Shown: positions 28,781 to 37,180, counted from the stretch's first letter. The stretch: DNA of 64,000 bases from QHXM01 sp032160705 (GCA_032160705.1 JAVHVE010000061.1:71481-135480), one strand, 5' to 3'. Program-made: numbers and translations. The notes: a model not told the origin generated them from the sequence alone.

Positions 28781-29855
28781 ATGCTGCAACTGCTTCGGCT
28801 TTTAATTTCTCGGCTTGATAATGCGTGACCAAAGCCGCGATGATTTCGTCGAGCGCGCCTTCCATGACGAGGTCGAGTTGATGAATAGTTAAACCGATGC
28901 GGTGGTCTGAGACGCGGTTTTCTTTGAAGTTATAGGTGCGGATTTTTTCGGAACGGTCGCCGCTGCCAACCATCGCGCGACGTTCGGAAGCTTCGGCCTC
29001 ATGCTGCTTCTGCTCTTCAAACTCTTGCAGGCGCGCGCGCAGGACGCGCATGGCTTTTTCACGGTTCTTGATCTGCGACTTCTCGTCCTGCATCGAGACG
29101 ACCGTGTTGGTCGGAAGATGCGTGATGCGGACAGCAGAGTATGTTGTGTTGACGCTCTGTCCGCCTGGGCCGGATGAGCAGAAGGTATCAATGCGCAGGT
29201 CTTTTGGATCAATCTTGACATCAACCTCTTCGGCTTCGGGAAGAATCGCAACAGTGATCGCCGAAGTGTGTATGCGCCCGGAGGTCTCCGTCTGCGGGAC
29301 GCGCTGCACGCGATGAACGCCGGATTCATGCTTGAGCTTGGAATAGACCTTGTCGCCTTCGATCAACGCAATGGCTTCCTTGACGCCGCCGATACCGGAT
29401 TCCGAAGCGTCCAGGATTTCAAAGCGCCAGCCCTGACGCTCTGCGTAGCGCTGGTACATACGAAGCATCTCGGCGGCAAAAAGCGTCGCTTCGTCGCCGC
29501 CTGTTCCGGCGCGGATTTCCACGATCACGTTCTTTTCATCGTTCGGATCAGAAGGAATCAACAGGAATCTGAGAGCATCTTCGATCTGCGAAGCGCGTGC
29601 TTGGAGCGCTTCAATCTCTGCGCGCGCCATCTCGCGCATCTCCTCATCGTCTGCTGTGTCGAGCAACTCCTGCGCGCCCGCGAGTTCTTCTTGCAGCGAC
29701 CTCAACTCGCGATATTTTGCGACAATCTCACCGAGACTCCGGTGTTGCTTGGCAGCTTTCACGTAAGCCGCCTGGTCCGACATGATGTCAGGCTGTGAAA
29801 GCTCCCGCGTCAATTCTTCGTAACGCGCTTCAATTTGTTCCAGTCTATCTAACAT
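28779..29855 (-). CDS. prfA: Peptide chain release factor 1
   Basis: RF1 ends translation at UAA and UAG. The 358-residue protein has the stop-codon-reading PxT tripeptide as PQT in 'RVQRVPQTETSGRIHTS', the peptidyl-tRNA hydrolysis motif GGQ in 'CSSGPGGQSVNTTYSAVR', and the N-terminal helical domain 1 for RF3 contact. PxT rather than SPF marks it as RF1, not RF2. Length is typical. It lies 5 bp downstream of the DUF1385 gene on the minus strand. prmC, the GGQ methyltransferase often next to prfA, is not here. Confidence 0.96.
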   Translation of the reverse strand: MLDRLEQIEARYEELTRELSQPDIMSDQAAYVKAAKQHRSLGEIVAKYRELRSLQEELAGAQELLDTADDEEMREMARAEIEALQARASQIEDALRFLLIPSDPNDEKNVIVEIRAGTGGDEATLFAAEMLRMYQRYAERQGWRFEILDASESGIGGVKEAIALIEGDKVYSKLKHESGVHRVQRVPQTETSGRIHTSAITVAILPEAEEVDVKIDPKDLRIDTFCSSGPGGQSVNTTYSAVRITHLPTNTVVSMQDEKSQIKNREKAMRVLRARLQEFEEQKQHEAEASERRAMVGSGDRSEKIRTYNFKENRVSDHRIGLTIHQLDLVMEGALDEIIAALVTHYQAEKLKAEAVAA

Positions 29856-29860
29856 AAAAT

Positions 29861-31075
29861 TCAGGCGAGCGGTGTGGCCTCCGCCGTTTCCGGTTGCGGC
29901 TCCAGCTTCAAGGATTCCTTGAGAGCTTCGAGCGCAACTTCCAGTTGCTTGTCGTCCGGCTCTTTGGTCGTGATGTTCTGAAGCCAGACGCCCGGCAGCG
30001 TAATCAGTTTGAAGACGAGGCCGCCTTCCTTCTTCGCCGACAGGCGGATAATCTCGTAAGAGAGTCCGGCGACGAGTGGAATCAATGCGAGGCGCACCAG
30101 CATGTTGTTAAGCAGCGAGTCGAATTTAATGACCGAGAAGAGCACGATGGAGACGAGCATCACGACCATCAGAAAACTCGTTCCGCAGCGCGGATGCTGG
30201 CGCGGCTGCGGGCGGGCGTTCTCGACCGTCAGCGCCAAGCCTGCTTCCCAGGTGAACACCGTTTTATGCTCCGCGCCGTGATACTCAAAGACGCGACGGA
30301 TGTCTTTAATCAGCGAGAAGCTGAAGATCATGATGAGAAAAAAGCTCATCCGAATCAGACCATCAATCAGGTTGAAGCCGACGGTCGGCCTCACCGGATG
30401 TAGATAAGTCTTCACGCTCCGCCAGGCGCGTGCGTACCAGGCGTCGTTCGTCGCGGCAGCCGGAGCAGTTGCAATATCAGTGGACGAAGCAACAGGCGTG
30501 GCCTGTGTTTGCACAACCGCTGTCGGTTCGGTTGAGGGCGGAGGTGTTGCCCAACCGGCGGCGATAAAGAGCGCGTTTGTCAGGAGCAGCGGCGCGACGA
30601 TGAAAAGCAACGCATTGAAAAGCAGCGCGAAGATGATAGAGCCTGCGGCGGCGGCAGTTGTGCCCTTCTTCATCTCGTCTTTGGCGCGCCTTTGTGTCGG
30701 CACGGGGATGAGGCCGGGCATGCCTCCCGTGATGCCTGCAAAATCACCCTCGCCTTCGATGACGGCTGGACGCAGGGCAGCGACTTCGACTTCCTCGGTT
30801 TGAGCCTCTTCCGCATCGGCGAAAGCCTGATTCGCGGAATAGTTCAGCGCCTTGATGCCGAGTCCCATTGATTGCACCAGCACCGCGCCTCCGCGCAAAA
30901 CGGGAAGCTTCAGGATAGGATACTTGTCGCTCCACTTGGGCAGCACGGCGGCAGTGTTGACAATCGTGCCGTCGGCCTTACGCACAGCGATGGCGTAGGC
31001 GTTGGGGGTACGCATCATCACGCCTTCGATGACGGCCTGCCCGCCGACGATTAAATCTCTTTCGTTTGCGCTCAC
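29861..31075 (-). CDS. DUF1385 membrane protein
   Basis: The 404-residue protein begins 'IVGGQAVIEGVMMRTP' and has the DUF1385 core 'LPVLRGGAVLVQSMGLGIKALNYSA' and 'EYHGAEHKTVFTWEAGLALTVEN', then 'RQHPRCGTSFLMVVMLVSIVLFSVI'. Four or so membrane helices lie in the C-terminal two thirds. Between core blocks is a low-complexity insert of about 55 residues rich in Ala/Thr/Pro. The gene order rpmE - DUF1385 - prfA is conserved across several phyla and suggests a link to translation or cell-envelope homeostasis, but the function is unknown. Confidence 0.9.
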   Translation of the reverse strand: MSANERDLIVGGQAVIEGVMMRTPNAYAIAVRKADGTIVNTAAVLPKWSDKYPILKLPVLRGGAVLVQSMGLGIKALNYSANQAFADAEEAQTEEVEVAALRPAVIEGEGDFAGITGGMPGLIPVPTQRRAKDEMKKGTTAAAAGSIIFALLFNALLFIVAPLLLTNALFIAAGWATPPPSTEPTAVVQTQATPVASSTDIATAPAAATNDAWYARAWRSVKTYLHPVRPTVGFNLIDGLIRMSFFLIMIFSFSLIKDIRRVFEYHGAEHKTVFTWEAGLALTVENARPQPRQHPRCGTSFLMVVMLVSIVLFSVIKFDSLLNNMLVRLALIPLVAGLSYEIIRLSAKKEGGLVFKLITLPGVWLQNITTKEPDDKQLEVALEALKESLKLEPQPETAEATPLA

Positions 31076-31271
31076 TTATCTATTAGTCCTTCCGGGAGAA
31101 AAGCGATTGGAAAAAGGAAAGCCGACCTTTCCGGGCTCAAGTCCTAAGTCGCGCTTGGTGGATAATGATACACGAAAAGCGACCGGCTGAGCTGAAAGAG
31201 TCGGCGTTCCTAATTTGCGGTGGCTAATGTTGTCGGTTCGTTACCTGTAAAGCTCGCATCGGCTTAAATTC

Positions 31272-31514
31272 TTACTGCGCGGCGGCGGTCTCTGTCTCTG
31301 CCGCTTCCGGCTGCTTCTTGCCGTAACGCTTGTTGAAGCGATCAACGCGCCCGGCGGTGTCAACCAATTTTTGTTTGCCCGTGAAGAAGGGGTGGCATTC
31401 CGAGCAAATTTCGACGTGCAGGTCGTCCTTGCGCGTCGAGCGTGTGGTAAATGTGCTGCCGCAGGCGCATTGCACCTTGATTTCGTTGTATTCCGGGTGA
31501 ATTCCTTGTTTCAT
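31272..31514 (-). CDS. rpmE: 50S ribosomal protein L31 (zinc-binding type)
   Basis: The 80-residue protein begins MKQGIHPEYNEIKVQCACGS. Cysteines C16, C18, C37 and C40 form the zinc site that defines the C+ type, and 'SECHPFFTGKQKLVDTAGRVDRFNKRYG' is the L31 signature. An Ala/Glu/Thr-rich tail follows. The presence of cysteines makes it the zinc-replete paralogue; a Zn-free one may exist elsewhere. It heads the minus-strand operon; the 196-bp gap to the next gene holds no gene. Confidence 0.96.
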   Translation of the reverse strand: MKQGIHPEYNEIKVQCACGSTFTTRSTRKDDLHVEICSECHPFFTGKQKLVDTAGRVDRFNKRYGKKQPEAAETETAAAQ

Positions 31515-31660
31515 GTTCCTCTTTGTTCCTCACTCTATAGACGGCTCAAAAGCGCCTCTCTCGAAACAAGCTATGATACGGTTTGAGTGCATGCAACGTC
31601 AAGTTTGACGGGCGTTTGAAGCGTTCGCTGAGAGCTTTCCGACTTTATCGGCAGAGTTTA

Positions 31661-31689
31661 TTGACAATGGCGCAAATCGCATGTTACAA
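31661..31689 (+). promoter_or_regulatory. Possible promoter of the nuoC-N cluster
   Basis: TTGACA (31661-31666) and TTACAA (31684-31689), spacer 17, lie about 135 nt before nuoC. The 308-bp gap 31515-31822 lies between divergent rpmE and nuoC and shows no gene. Confidence 0.35.
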
Positions 31690-31822
31690 CCCACTTGACC
31701 GTCCCATTTGCTGTACCCATAGCATTAACACTTTCGAGAGCGTTTAGCTAAAGTTCTGCGCTCTGTCTTGCCGAAGCTTGAATGGAGCGCAACTTGAAGT
31801 CAGGGTGTAGGTTCGAGACGTG

Positions 31823-32986
31823 ATGGCAGACGAGACCAAACAGCCGGATGCCCCTTCGCCCGCCGACACGAGCGCGCCGGAATCCGAAGGCGCGCCACGC
31901 ACCCCATCTCCACCCCGCACGGACGACAAAAGCCCCAGCCCAGGCTCTGAGATCAAAGATGCCGGAAGCTTGCCGCCACCTCCTGAGAGCGCTTCGACGA
32001 CTGCCGCAACAACTCCTGAAAGCCAGGCTGCGCTGACAGGCAAAGCTCCATCGGGTAGCTCGACCAGCGGGACGACCGTTCCGGCTTCGTCAACCGACCC
32101 GACATCAACACCGTCAAGTGAAACTACCGCGCCAGCCTCTCAACCTCCGGGCGGCGCATCGCCTGCCGTTGGCGATCCTGCGAAAGGTGCGTCGCAATCA
32201 GATTTGGAGAAAGCCGCGAAGATTGCCGAAGCAACAGCACGTGCGGCAGCAGCGAAGCAGGCCGCCGGAGACAAAGCTACAGCGTCGCCGGGCGCTGCTG
32301 CATCTGCGGCAGGTGCGCCGAAAGCTCCCGTCAAGAAGAAAGAGGAAGCGCCGAAGCCGACAGATGCTGCGAATCACCCGCTTGTTAAGAAGATTGGCCA
32401 GCGGTTTGACGGCGCAGTCATCGAAGCCTCGGAGTTCATCGGGCAACTTTCAATTCGCATAGAGCGCTCGCGCCTTGTGGAAGTTTGCGATTATCTCAAG
32501 CGCGATGCAGAGATGCCCTTTAACTTTCTTTCGGACTTAACCTGTGTGCATTTCCCTGACCGCGCGGAAGCGCCCTTTGATGTCATTTATAATCTTTATT
32601 CAATCGCCGCCAATGAGCGCGTGCGCTTGAAAGTTGCGACCGATGAAGAGACCGGCGTGGAGAGCGTGGCGAGTGTCTGGCCGACGGCCAACTGGATGGA
32701 GCGCGAGGTCTTTGATCTCTTCGGCGTGCCGTTTAGCAATCACCCGGACTTGCGGCGCATCCTGCTGCCGCCTGATTGGGAAGGCCATCCGCTCAGGAAA
32801 GAGTATCCACTGGAATTCATCGAGAACAACTGGACGACCAAGCACCTGCCCGAATTCACAGAGGTGCAGCAGGAACAGCTTGAGCAGCGACGCGGCTACG
32901 GCCTGGAAATTCTCTCCGTGCCTGCCGAGCGTCGCGTCCGCGAGATTTTCCGAGGCGGCAAGGAAGTGATGCCGAAGGACAAGTAA
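31823..32986 (+). CDS. nuoC: NADH-quinone oxidoreductase subunit C with long low-complexity N-terminal extension
   Basis: The C-terminal 200 residues are standard NuoC of the peripheral arm: 'LSDLTCVHFPDRAEAPFDVIY', 'SVASVWPTANWMEREVFDLF', 'HPDLRRILLPPDWEGHPLRK'. The first 185 residues are almost only Pro, Ser, Thr, Ala, Gly, Lys and Asp/Glu, with no similarity to NuoC, which normally starts close to the 'HPLVKKIGQRF' point. Start ATG 31823 (a GTG is directly before it). Frame and codon bias remain open across the extension, so it appears translated. It may be a disordered tether. The gene leads the second nuo cluster. Confidence 0.92.
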   Translation: MADETKQPDAPSPADTSAPESEGAPRTPSPPRTDDKSPSPGSEIKDAGSLPPPPESASTTAATTPESQAALTGKAPSGSSTSGTTVPASSTDPTSTPSSETTAPASQPPGGASPAVGDPAKGASQSDLEKAAKIAEATARAAAAKQAAGDKATASPGAAASAAGAPKAPVKKKEEAPKPTDAANHPLVKKIGQRFDGAVIEASEFIGQLSIRIERSRLVEVCDYLKRDAEMPFNFLSDLTCVHFPDRAEAPFDVIYNLYSIAANERVRLKVATDEETGVESVASVWPTANWMEREVFDLFGVPFSNHPDLRRILLPPDWEGHPLRKEYPLEFIENNWTTKHLPEFTEVQQEQLEQRRGYGLEILSVPAERRVREIFRGGKEVMPKDK

Positions 32987-32987
32987 A

Positions 32988-33063
32988 CAGTTTTCGGTTT
33001 TCAGTTTTAAGCACAGACCGTGTTGCTTTTTCTGAAAACTGAAAACTGAAAACTCAAAACTGA
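32988..33063. repeat. Heptamer hairpin, CAGTTTT family (nuoC-next gene)
   Basis: The left arm starts 1 nt after the nuoC stop (32988-33009); the right arm 33031-33063 ends 3 nt before the next ATG. Units are CAGTTTT/CGGTTTT and the inverse GAAAACT. Confidence 0.88.
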
Positions 33064-33066
33064 CTT

Positions 33067-33336
33067 ATGTCTCCAAAAGAACTGGCAGCGCGTTACGAGG
33101 CTAAGGTTTTCGATACGAAGGAAGCTGCGGAGGCGGCGGGTTTCGTGCTGACGGAAACGCACACCCCACGCAACGTCTGGAATAAAGCGAGCGCCGCGCA
33201 GGCCCTCATGCACAAACTGCTCGCACAGCGGGCGAGCGGAGAAGCCGCAGAGATCGGTCTGGTGCTTGAGAATTACAGCATCACGGGATGCTACAAAAGG
33301 CAGGAGTCAGGAGACAGAATACAGAAGTCAGAATAA
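33067..33336 (+). CDS. Small unknown protein between nuoC and nuoD, C-terminus encoded by repeat
   Basis: The 89-residue soluble protein has no recognised domain. It starts MSPKELAARYEAKVF and contains 'AAEAAGFVLTETHTPRNVW' and 'LVLENYSITGCYK'. The final 12 residues (RQESGDRIQKSE) are translated from a heptamer hairpin arm, and an almost identical tail ends NuoM. The native C-terminus was therefore probably 'GCYK' or close by before the element arrived. Location inside the nuo cluster suggests an accessory or assembly role, unproven. Confidence 0.65.
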   Translation: MSPKELAARYEAKVFDTKEAAEAAGFVLTETHTPRNVWNKASAAQALMHKLLAQRASGEAAEIGLVLENYSITGCYKRQESGDRIQKSE

Positions 33337-33405
33337 AAGAAAATCAGTAACAGCGGTTTCAGCCTTATCATTCTGACTTCTGTATTCTGTCTCCTGTCTT
33401 CTGTA
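33301..33405. repeat. Heptamer hairpin, GACTTCT family (before nuoD)
   Basis: The left arm 33301-33334 is read as coding sequence of the upstream gene; the right arm 33371-33405 is the inverse. Loop 33335-33370 is the reverse complement of the conserved loop of the nuoJ-nuoK and nuoM-nuoN copies. It ends 8 nt before the nuoD ATG. Confidence 0.88.
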
Positions 33406-33413
33406 TCGCGCCT

Positions 33414-34547
33414 ATGCATCAAGTAGAGATTGCGACAACGAGAGAGACGCTGCTCGATAGCCCCGAGATGATTCTCAACATGGGGCCGCAGCACCCTTCG
33501 ACGCATGGCGTCTTGCGCGTCATCCTGCGGCTCGATGGCGAGACTGTGATTGATCTTGATTGCGACATCGGATTCCTGCATCGCGGGATGGAGAAGATCG
33601 CGGAGAATCGTCAATACCCGATGATCGCGCCCTACTGGGATCGTCTCGATTATCTCGCCGCAGTCTCTAACGGCCTGGTCTGGGTCGAAACAGTTGAGCA
33701 GATGACTGGGCTCGTCGTGCCGCCGCGCGCTCATTACATTCGCACTATCCTGACGGAATTCAATCGTCTCGCCTCGCACCTGCTCTGGCTCGCCACGCAC
33801 GCGCTCGACATCGGCGCGGTCACGGTGCTGCTCTGGTGCTTGCGCGAGCGCGAAGAGATTTTGAAGATTTTCGAGCGCCAGTTCGGCGCGCGCCTGACCT
33901 GTCACGCCTGGCGCATCGGCGGGATGCCAAACGACGCCTACGACGGTTTTGAAAAGGACGTGCGCCAGTTTGTTGGCAACTTCCCGAAGCGCATAGACGA
34001 ATACGAGACGGTGCTTTCGGAGAATCGCATCTGGCTGAGCCGCACGGTCGGCATCGGCGTCATCTCGGCTGAAGACGCAGTTGCCATCGGGCTCTCAGGG
34101 CCTGCTCTGCGCGGCTCCGGCGTGGCGTGGGATATTCGCAAGAGCCGTCCCTACGCGGCCTACGCGGACATGGATTTTGACGTGCCCGTCGGCGAGAACG
34201 GCGACACTTATGATCGCTACCTCGTCCGCATCGAGGAGATGCGACAGTCGCGCCGCATCATTCAGCAGGCGATAGACAAGCTGCCGGACGGGCCTGTCAA
34301 CGCGAAAGTGCCGAAGATCATCAAGCCGCCAGCAGGCGATTATTATCATTCGATTGAAGGGCCGAAAGGCGAGATCGGCTGCTACCTCGTCGCCGACGGC
34401 ACCTCGAGCCCCTGGCGCGTGCGCGTGCGCCCGCCATCATTCATCAACTTGCAGGCGCTTCGCCAGATGTGCATCGGCCATTTGGTCGCAGATGTCGTCG
34501 CCATCATTGGCACGTTGGATATTGTGCTCGGAGAAATTGATAGATAG
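33414..34547 (+). CDS. nuoD: NADH-quinone oxidoreductase subunit D
   Basis: NuoD forms the quinone-binding cavity with NuoB. The 377-residue protein has 'NMGPQHPSTHGVLRVILRLDG', with the quinone-contacting histidine, 'CDIGFLHRGMEKIAENRQYPM', 'YDRYLVRIEEMRQS' and the C-terminal 'GTLDIVLGEIDR'. Length is normal for a stand-alone subunit (not fused to NuoC). No clear Shine-Dalgarno; the start follows a hairpin arm by 8 nt. Confidence 0.97.
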   Translation: MHQVEIATTRETLLDSPEMILNMGPQHPSTHGVLRVILRLDGETVIDLDCDIGFLHRGMEKIAENRQYPMIAPYWDRLDYLAAVSNGLVWVETVEQMTGLVVPPRAHYIRTILTEFNRLASHLLWLATHALDIGAVTVLLWCLREREEILKIFERQFGARLTCHAWRIGGMPNDAYDGFEKDVRQFVGNFPKRIDEYETVLSENRIWLSRTVGIGVISAEDAVAIGLSGPALRGSGVAWDIRKSRPYAAYADMDFDVPVGENGDTYDRYLVRIEEMRQSRRIIQQAIDKLPDGPVNAKVPKIIKPPAGDYYHSIEGPKGEIGCYLVADGTSSPWRVRVRPPSFINLQALRQMCIGHLVADVVAIIGTLDIVLGEIDR

Positions 34548-34620
34548 GGGATGGGGGCTAGGGGTTAGGGGTTGGATAAAAGCCAATTCCCCAGCCCCCG
34601 ACCCCCGACCCCCGACCCCT
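34547..34620. repeat. Heptamer hairpin, AGGGGTT/CCCCCGA family (nuoD-AllA-like gene)
   Basis: The left arm 34547-34573 (GGGGGCT-AGGGGTT-AGGGGTT) shares its first base with the nuoD stop. The right arm 34583-34620 (CCCCCGA x3) ends 1 nt before the next ATG. The G-rich arm could also form a G-quadruplex. Confidence 0.85.
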
Positions 34621-34621
34621 G

Positions 34622-35080
34622 ATGAACGTAGTTCATATTAAGGTTCAGCCGATGACGCGCGAGAGTTTCGCGCCGTTCGGGGTGTTGATTGACAGTCGCG
34701 GGTCGGTGGAGATTGATTTAGGCGCGGGTGTGCCGAGTCTGACGGGGGCGACCGCCGAGTGGCGACCTTTTCGGTTTGATTTCATGGCGCGGCACAGGAA
34801 GACGATGCAGGTTTTTTCGCCGCTCGTTTCTTCGCGCTTCGTGATTGCCGTCGCGCCGCCAAATGAGGGGAGCGCGCCCGATGTTGAAAGCGTCGTCGCA
34901 TTTTTAGTTGACGGGCGATTGCCTTACGCCTATCACAAGGGGACGTGGCACACGCCGCCGTTCCCCGTCAATGAATGGGCATCGTATCTGGTGGTTGACC
35001 GCGCGGGAACGCTGGACGACGATTGGGAGTTGGTGGATTTGAAAGTGACGCATCAAGTGATCTTCGAGATTGAATTTTGA
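34622..35080 (+). CDS. Ureidoglycolate lyase-like (AllA family) protein inside the nuo cluster
   Basis: The 152-residue cupin-type protein matches the ureidoglycolate lyase/hydrolase family: 'MTRESFAPFGVLIDSRG', 'RFVIAVAPPNEGSAPDVESV', 'AFLVDGRLPYAYHKGTWHTPPFP', 'VVDRAGTLDDDWELVDL'. Family members release urea from ureidoglycolate in purine catabolism. No allantoin or urea genes are in the window, so the function here may differ. It sits where nuoE/F/G often lie, and its ATG follows the hairpin by 1 nt. Assignment to the family is firm; assignment of the reaction is not. Confidence 0.8.
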   Translation: MNVVHIKVQPMTRESFAPFGVLIDSRGSVEIDLGAGVPSLTGATAEWRPFRFDFMARHRKTMQVFSPLVSSRFVIAVAPPNEGSAPDVESVVAFLVDGRLPYAYHKGTWHTPPFPVNEWASYLVVDRAGTLDDDWELVDLKVTHQVIFEIEF

Positions 35081-35084
35081 AAAA

Positions 35085-35170
35085 CAGATGTTGGATGCTG
35101 GATGCTAGATGTCAGACGAGAGAAGCCAGCGACTAATATCTAATATCTAATATCTGATATCTAACATCTG
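35085..35170. repeat. Heptamer hairpin with diverged arms, GATGCTG / TAATATC family (before nuoH)
   Basis: The left arm 35085-35115 steps GATGTTG-GATGCTG-GATGCTA-GATGTCA; the right arm 35132-35170 steps TAATATC x3, TGATATC, TAACATC. Inverted, they agree at most positions. Many differences are G/C in the left arm against A/T in the right, some tolerated as G-U pairs in RNA. Confidence 0.75.
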
Positions 35171-35177
35171 AACTTTT

Positions 35178-36500
35178 ATGTTGGCATACTTCGCGCCGCC
35201 AAATTTTATAGACAATTTCCTGCTCAAATTCTTCGAGCCGGAGACGGTCAACTATGTCGTCTGGCCGTTCATTCAAATCGGCGCGGTCGTTACGGCGATA
35301 GCCGTCTACGCTCTCTACGCGACCTACGCTGAGCGCAAGATTTCCGCTTTCATGCAGGCGCGCCTTGGGCCGATGCGCGTGGGCAAGTGGGGACTCTTGC
35401 AGCCGTTTGCCGATGCCATCAAGCTCCTGACCAAAGAAGACCTCGCGCCCGACAAGGCAGACATCTACACTTTCAAGTTTGCGCCTTTCATCTCCGTCGC
35501 GGCTGCTTTCATCGTCTTTGCCGTGATTCCATTCGCTCCCGATTGGGGCATCATCACGGATGTTAACATCGGGTTGCTCTTCGTGCTCTCGATCTCAAGC
35601 GTCGGCGTGCTGGCGTTGATTCTTGCGGGCTGGTCTTCAAATTCGAAATACGCCCTGATGGGAGCTTTGCGCTCCTCCGCCCAGATGGTTTCCTATGAAG
35701 TGGCGATGGGGCTTTCGATCATCGGCGCGCTGATGTTCTCGCGCACGCTCTCGCTGTCCGGTGTTGTGGGTGCGCAGGCGGCGGATTCCATCTGGTACGT
35801 GCTCTACCAGCCGCTCGGCTTTCTGACATTTCTCATTAGCGGCATCGCCGAAAACAACCGCGCGCCGTTTGACCTGCCCGAAGCGGAATCCGAACTCGTC
35901 GCGGGTTTCCATACGGAATATTCAGGCATGCGCTGGTCGCTTTTCTTCATGGCCGAATACGCGGCGATGGTCGTCGTCTCGGCGGTGGCGACCACGCTTT
36001 ATCTAGGCGGCTGGCACTTCCCGTTCGTGTACGGTTTGACGGAGGCACGCGGGCATCACACGCTGTACGTCATCATCAGCCTCTTCGTCTTCATCGCCAA
36101 ACTGACTGTTCTGCTTTATCTCTATTTCTGGTTGCGCTGGACGCTCCCGCGCTTCCGCTACGATCAGTTGATGGACATTGGATGGAAGTGGCTGATTCCG
36201 ACCGCACTCGTCAATATCGTGTTGACGGCAATCGCCGTCTTCACGGTGCAGGCGCTCAACGGCTGGAACGGAATGCAAACGATTGAGTCAACCGCGCAGG
36301 GGTTGAATCTCTCCGCCAGCGGAAAAGGGATTATGATTGGTTTCGGCGTGGTCGGAATTTTCATCACGGCGGGCTTGCTTTCCATGATTAACTGGCGCTC
36401 GCGTGATTTCAACTTGCGGAAGCAGCGCCGCAACATTCGCTTGATTAACTTGCCGCAAGGCAAGCCAGCGGTTGCGCCGCCAGCGACAGAACAGGGGTAG
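35178..36500 (+). CDS. nuoH: NADH-quinone oxidoreductase subunit H
   Basis: NuoH joins the membrane arm to the quinone cavity. The 440-residue protein has about nine membrane helices and conserved loops 'ERKISAFMQARLGPMRVGKWGLLQPFADAIKLLTKED', 'RSSAQMVSYE', 'AENNRAPFDLPEAESELVAGFHTEYSGMRW' and 'LRWTLPRFRYDQLM' (the quoted first motif spans about residues 52-88). It is 60-100 residues longer than typical, mainly an extra C-terminal helix and a basic tail. Confidence 0.96.
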   Translation: MLAYFAPPNFIDNFLLKFFEPETVNYVVWPFIQIGAVVTAIAVYALYATYAERKISAFMQARLGPMRVGKWGLLQPFADAIKLLTKEDLAPDKADIYTFKFAPFISVAAAFIVFAVIPFAPDWGIITDVNIGLLFVLSISSVGVLALILAGWSSNSKYALMGALRSSAQMVSYEVAMGLSIIGALMFSRTLSLSGVVGAQAADSIWYVLYQPLGFLTFLISGIAENNRAPFDLPEAESELVAGFHTEYSGMRWSLFFMAEYAAMVVVSAVATTLYLGGWHFPFVYGLTEARGHHTLYVIISLFVFIAKLTVLLYLYFWLRWTLPRFRYDQLMDIGWKWLIPTALVNIVLTAIAVFTVQALNGWNGMQTIESTAQGLNLSASGKGIMIGFGVVGIFITAGLLSMINWRSRDFNLRKQRRNIRLINLPQGKPAVAPPATEQG

Positions 36501-36505
36501 AAAGA

Positions 36506-36637
36506 CCGTGACAAGTGACAGGAGAAAAGCCGTAAACCGTGACAGGTGACAGGTGACAAGAAAGAACAAGATTTCTCTTGTCACCTATCACTTGTCACCT
36601 GTCACGGTTCTTCCCTGTCACTTGTCACCTGTCACGG
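36506..36637. repeat. Heptamer hairpin, GTGACAG family, double element (nuoH-nuoI)
   Basis: Two left blocks (from 36506 and from 36537) and two right blocks (to 36607 and to 36637) of GTGACAG/CTGTCAC units are nested. The edge of the last block reads CACGGAGG, which supplies the nuoI Shine-Dalgarno. Confidence 0.88.
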
Positions 36638-36646
36638 AGGTTGTTT

Positions 36647-37180
36647 ATGCCAGCAGTAAATGTTCCACAGCCGACTTTCATGGAGAAGCTCAAACGCTTC
36701 TTTATGGTTGACCTCTTGAAAGGTCTGGGGCTGACCTTGAAGTACAACGTCGGCGCGCTCACGGACAAGGATTCGGTAGCGGGCAAAGGCATCTACACGG
36801 AGCAATACCCAAAGGTGCGCCCAGAAGTTGCGCCGCGCTTTCACGGCGCTCCGCGTCTCAACATGGACCCGGAAACGCACGACACGCTCTGCATCGCCTG
36901 CAACTTGTGCGCGCTCGCCTGCCCGGAAGATTGCATTGACGTGATTGCCATGGACATCGAAATCACGGTCGCGGGCAAGGCGCGCAAGAAAAAGGTGCTC
37001 GACGAATTCATCTTCGACACCTCGCGCTGCATGTTCTGCGCGCTCTGCCAGGAGGCTTGCCCGACGGCCTGTCTGGAACTCACGCAGGAATTTGAACTCG
37101 CCACCTACTCGCGCGCCGGATTCGTCTGGAACCGCGAGATGCTCGAACAGGGGCGAGAGACGGTCAAATACACGAAGTAA
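36647..37180 (+). CDS. nuoI: NADH-quinone oxidoreductase subunit I (2x[4Fe-4S] ferredoxin)
   Basis: NuoI carries clusters N6a and N6b. Cysteines C82, C85, C88, C92 ('CIACNLCALACP') and C128, C131, C134, C138 ('CMFCALCQEACP') are intact; the C-terminal Pro-Thr context is normal. The 177-residue start at ATG 36647 is set by GGAGG 7 nt upstream; the frame is open further upstream only through the repeat, where it would encode a periodic peptide. Insertion of basic residues 'AGKARKKKVLDE' between the clusters is slightly longer than usual. Confidence 0.96.
   Translation: MPAVNVPQPTFMEKLKRFFMVDLLKGLGLTLKYNVGALTDKDSVAGKGIYTEQYPKVRPEVAPRFHGAPRLNMDPETHDTLCIACNLCALACPEDCIDVIAMDIEITVAGKARKKKVLDEFIFDTSRCMFCALCQEACPTACLELTQEFELATYSRAGFVWNREMLEQGRETVKYTK

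Noticed and set aside
36578..36646. Upstream extension of nuoI through the repeat
   Set aside because: It would encode a periodic Cys/His/Leu/Ser peptide from the heptamer arm; ATG 36647 has GGAGG at proper distance and gives the normal NuoI N-terminus.
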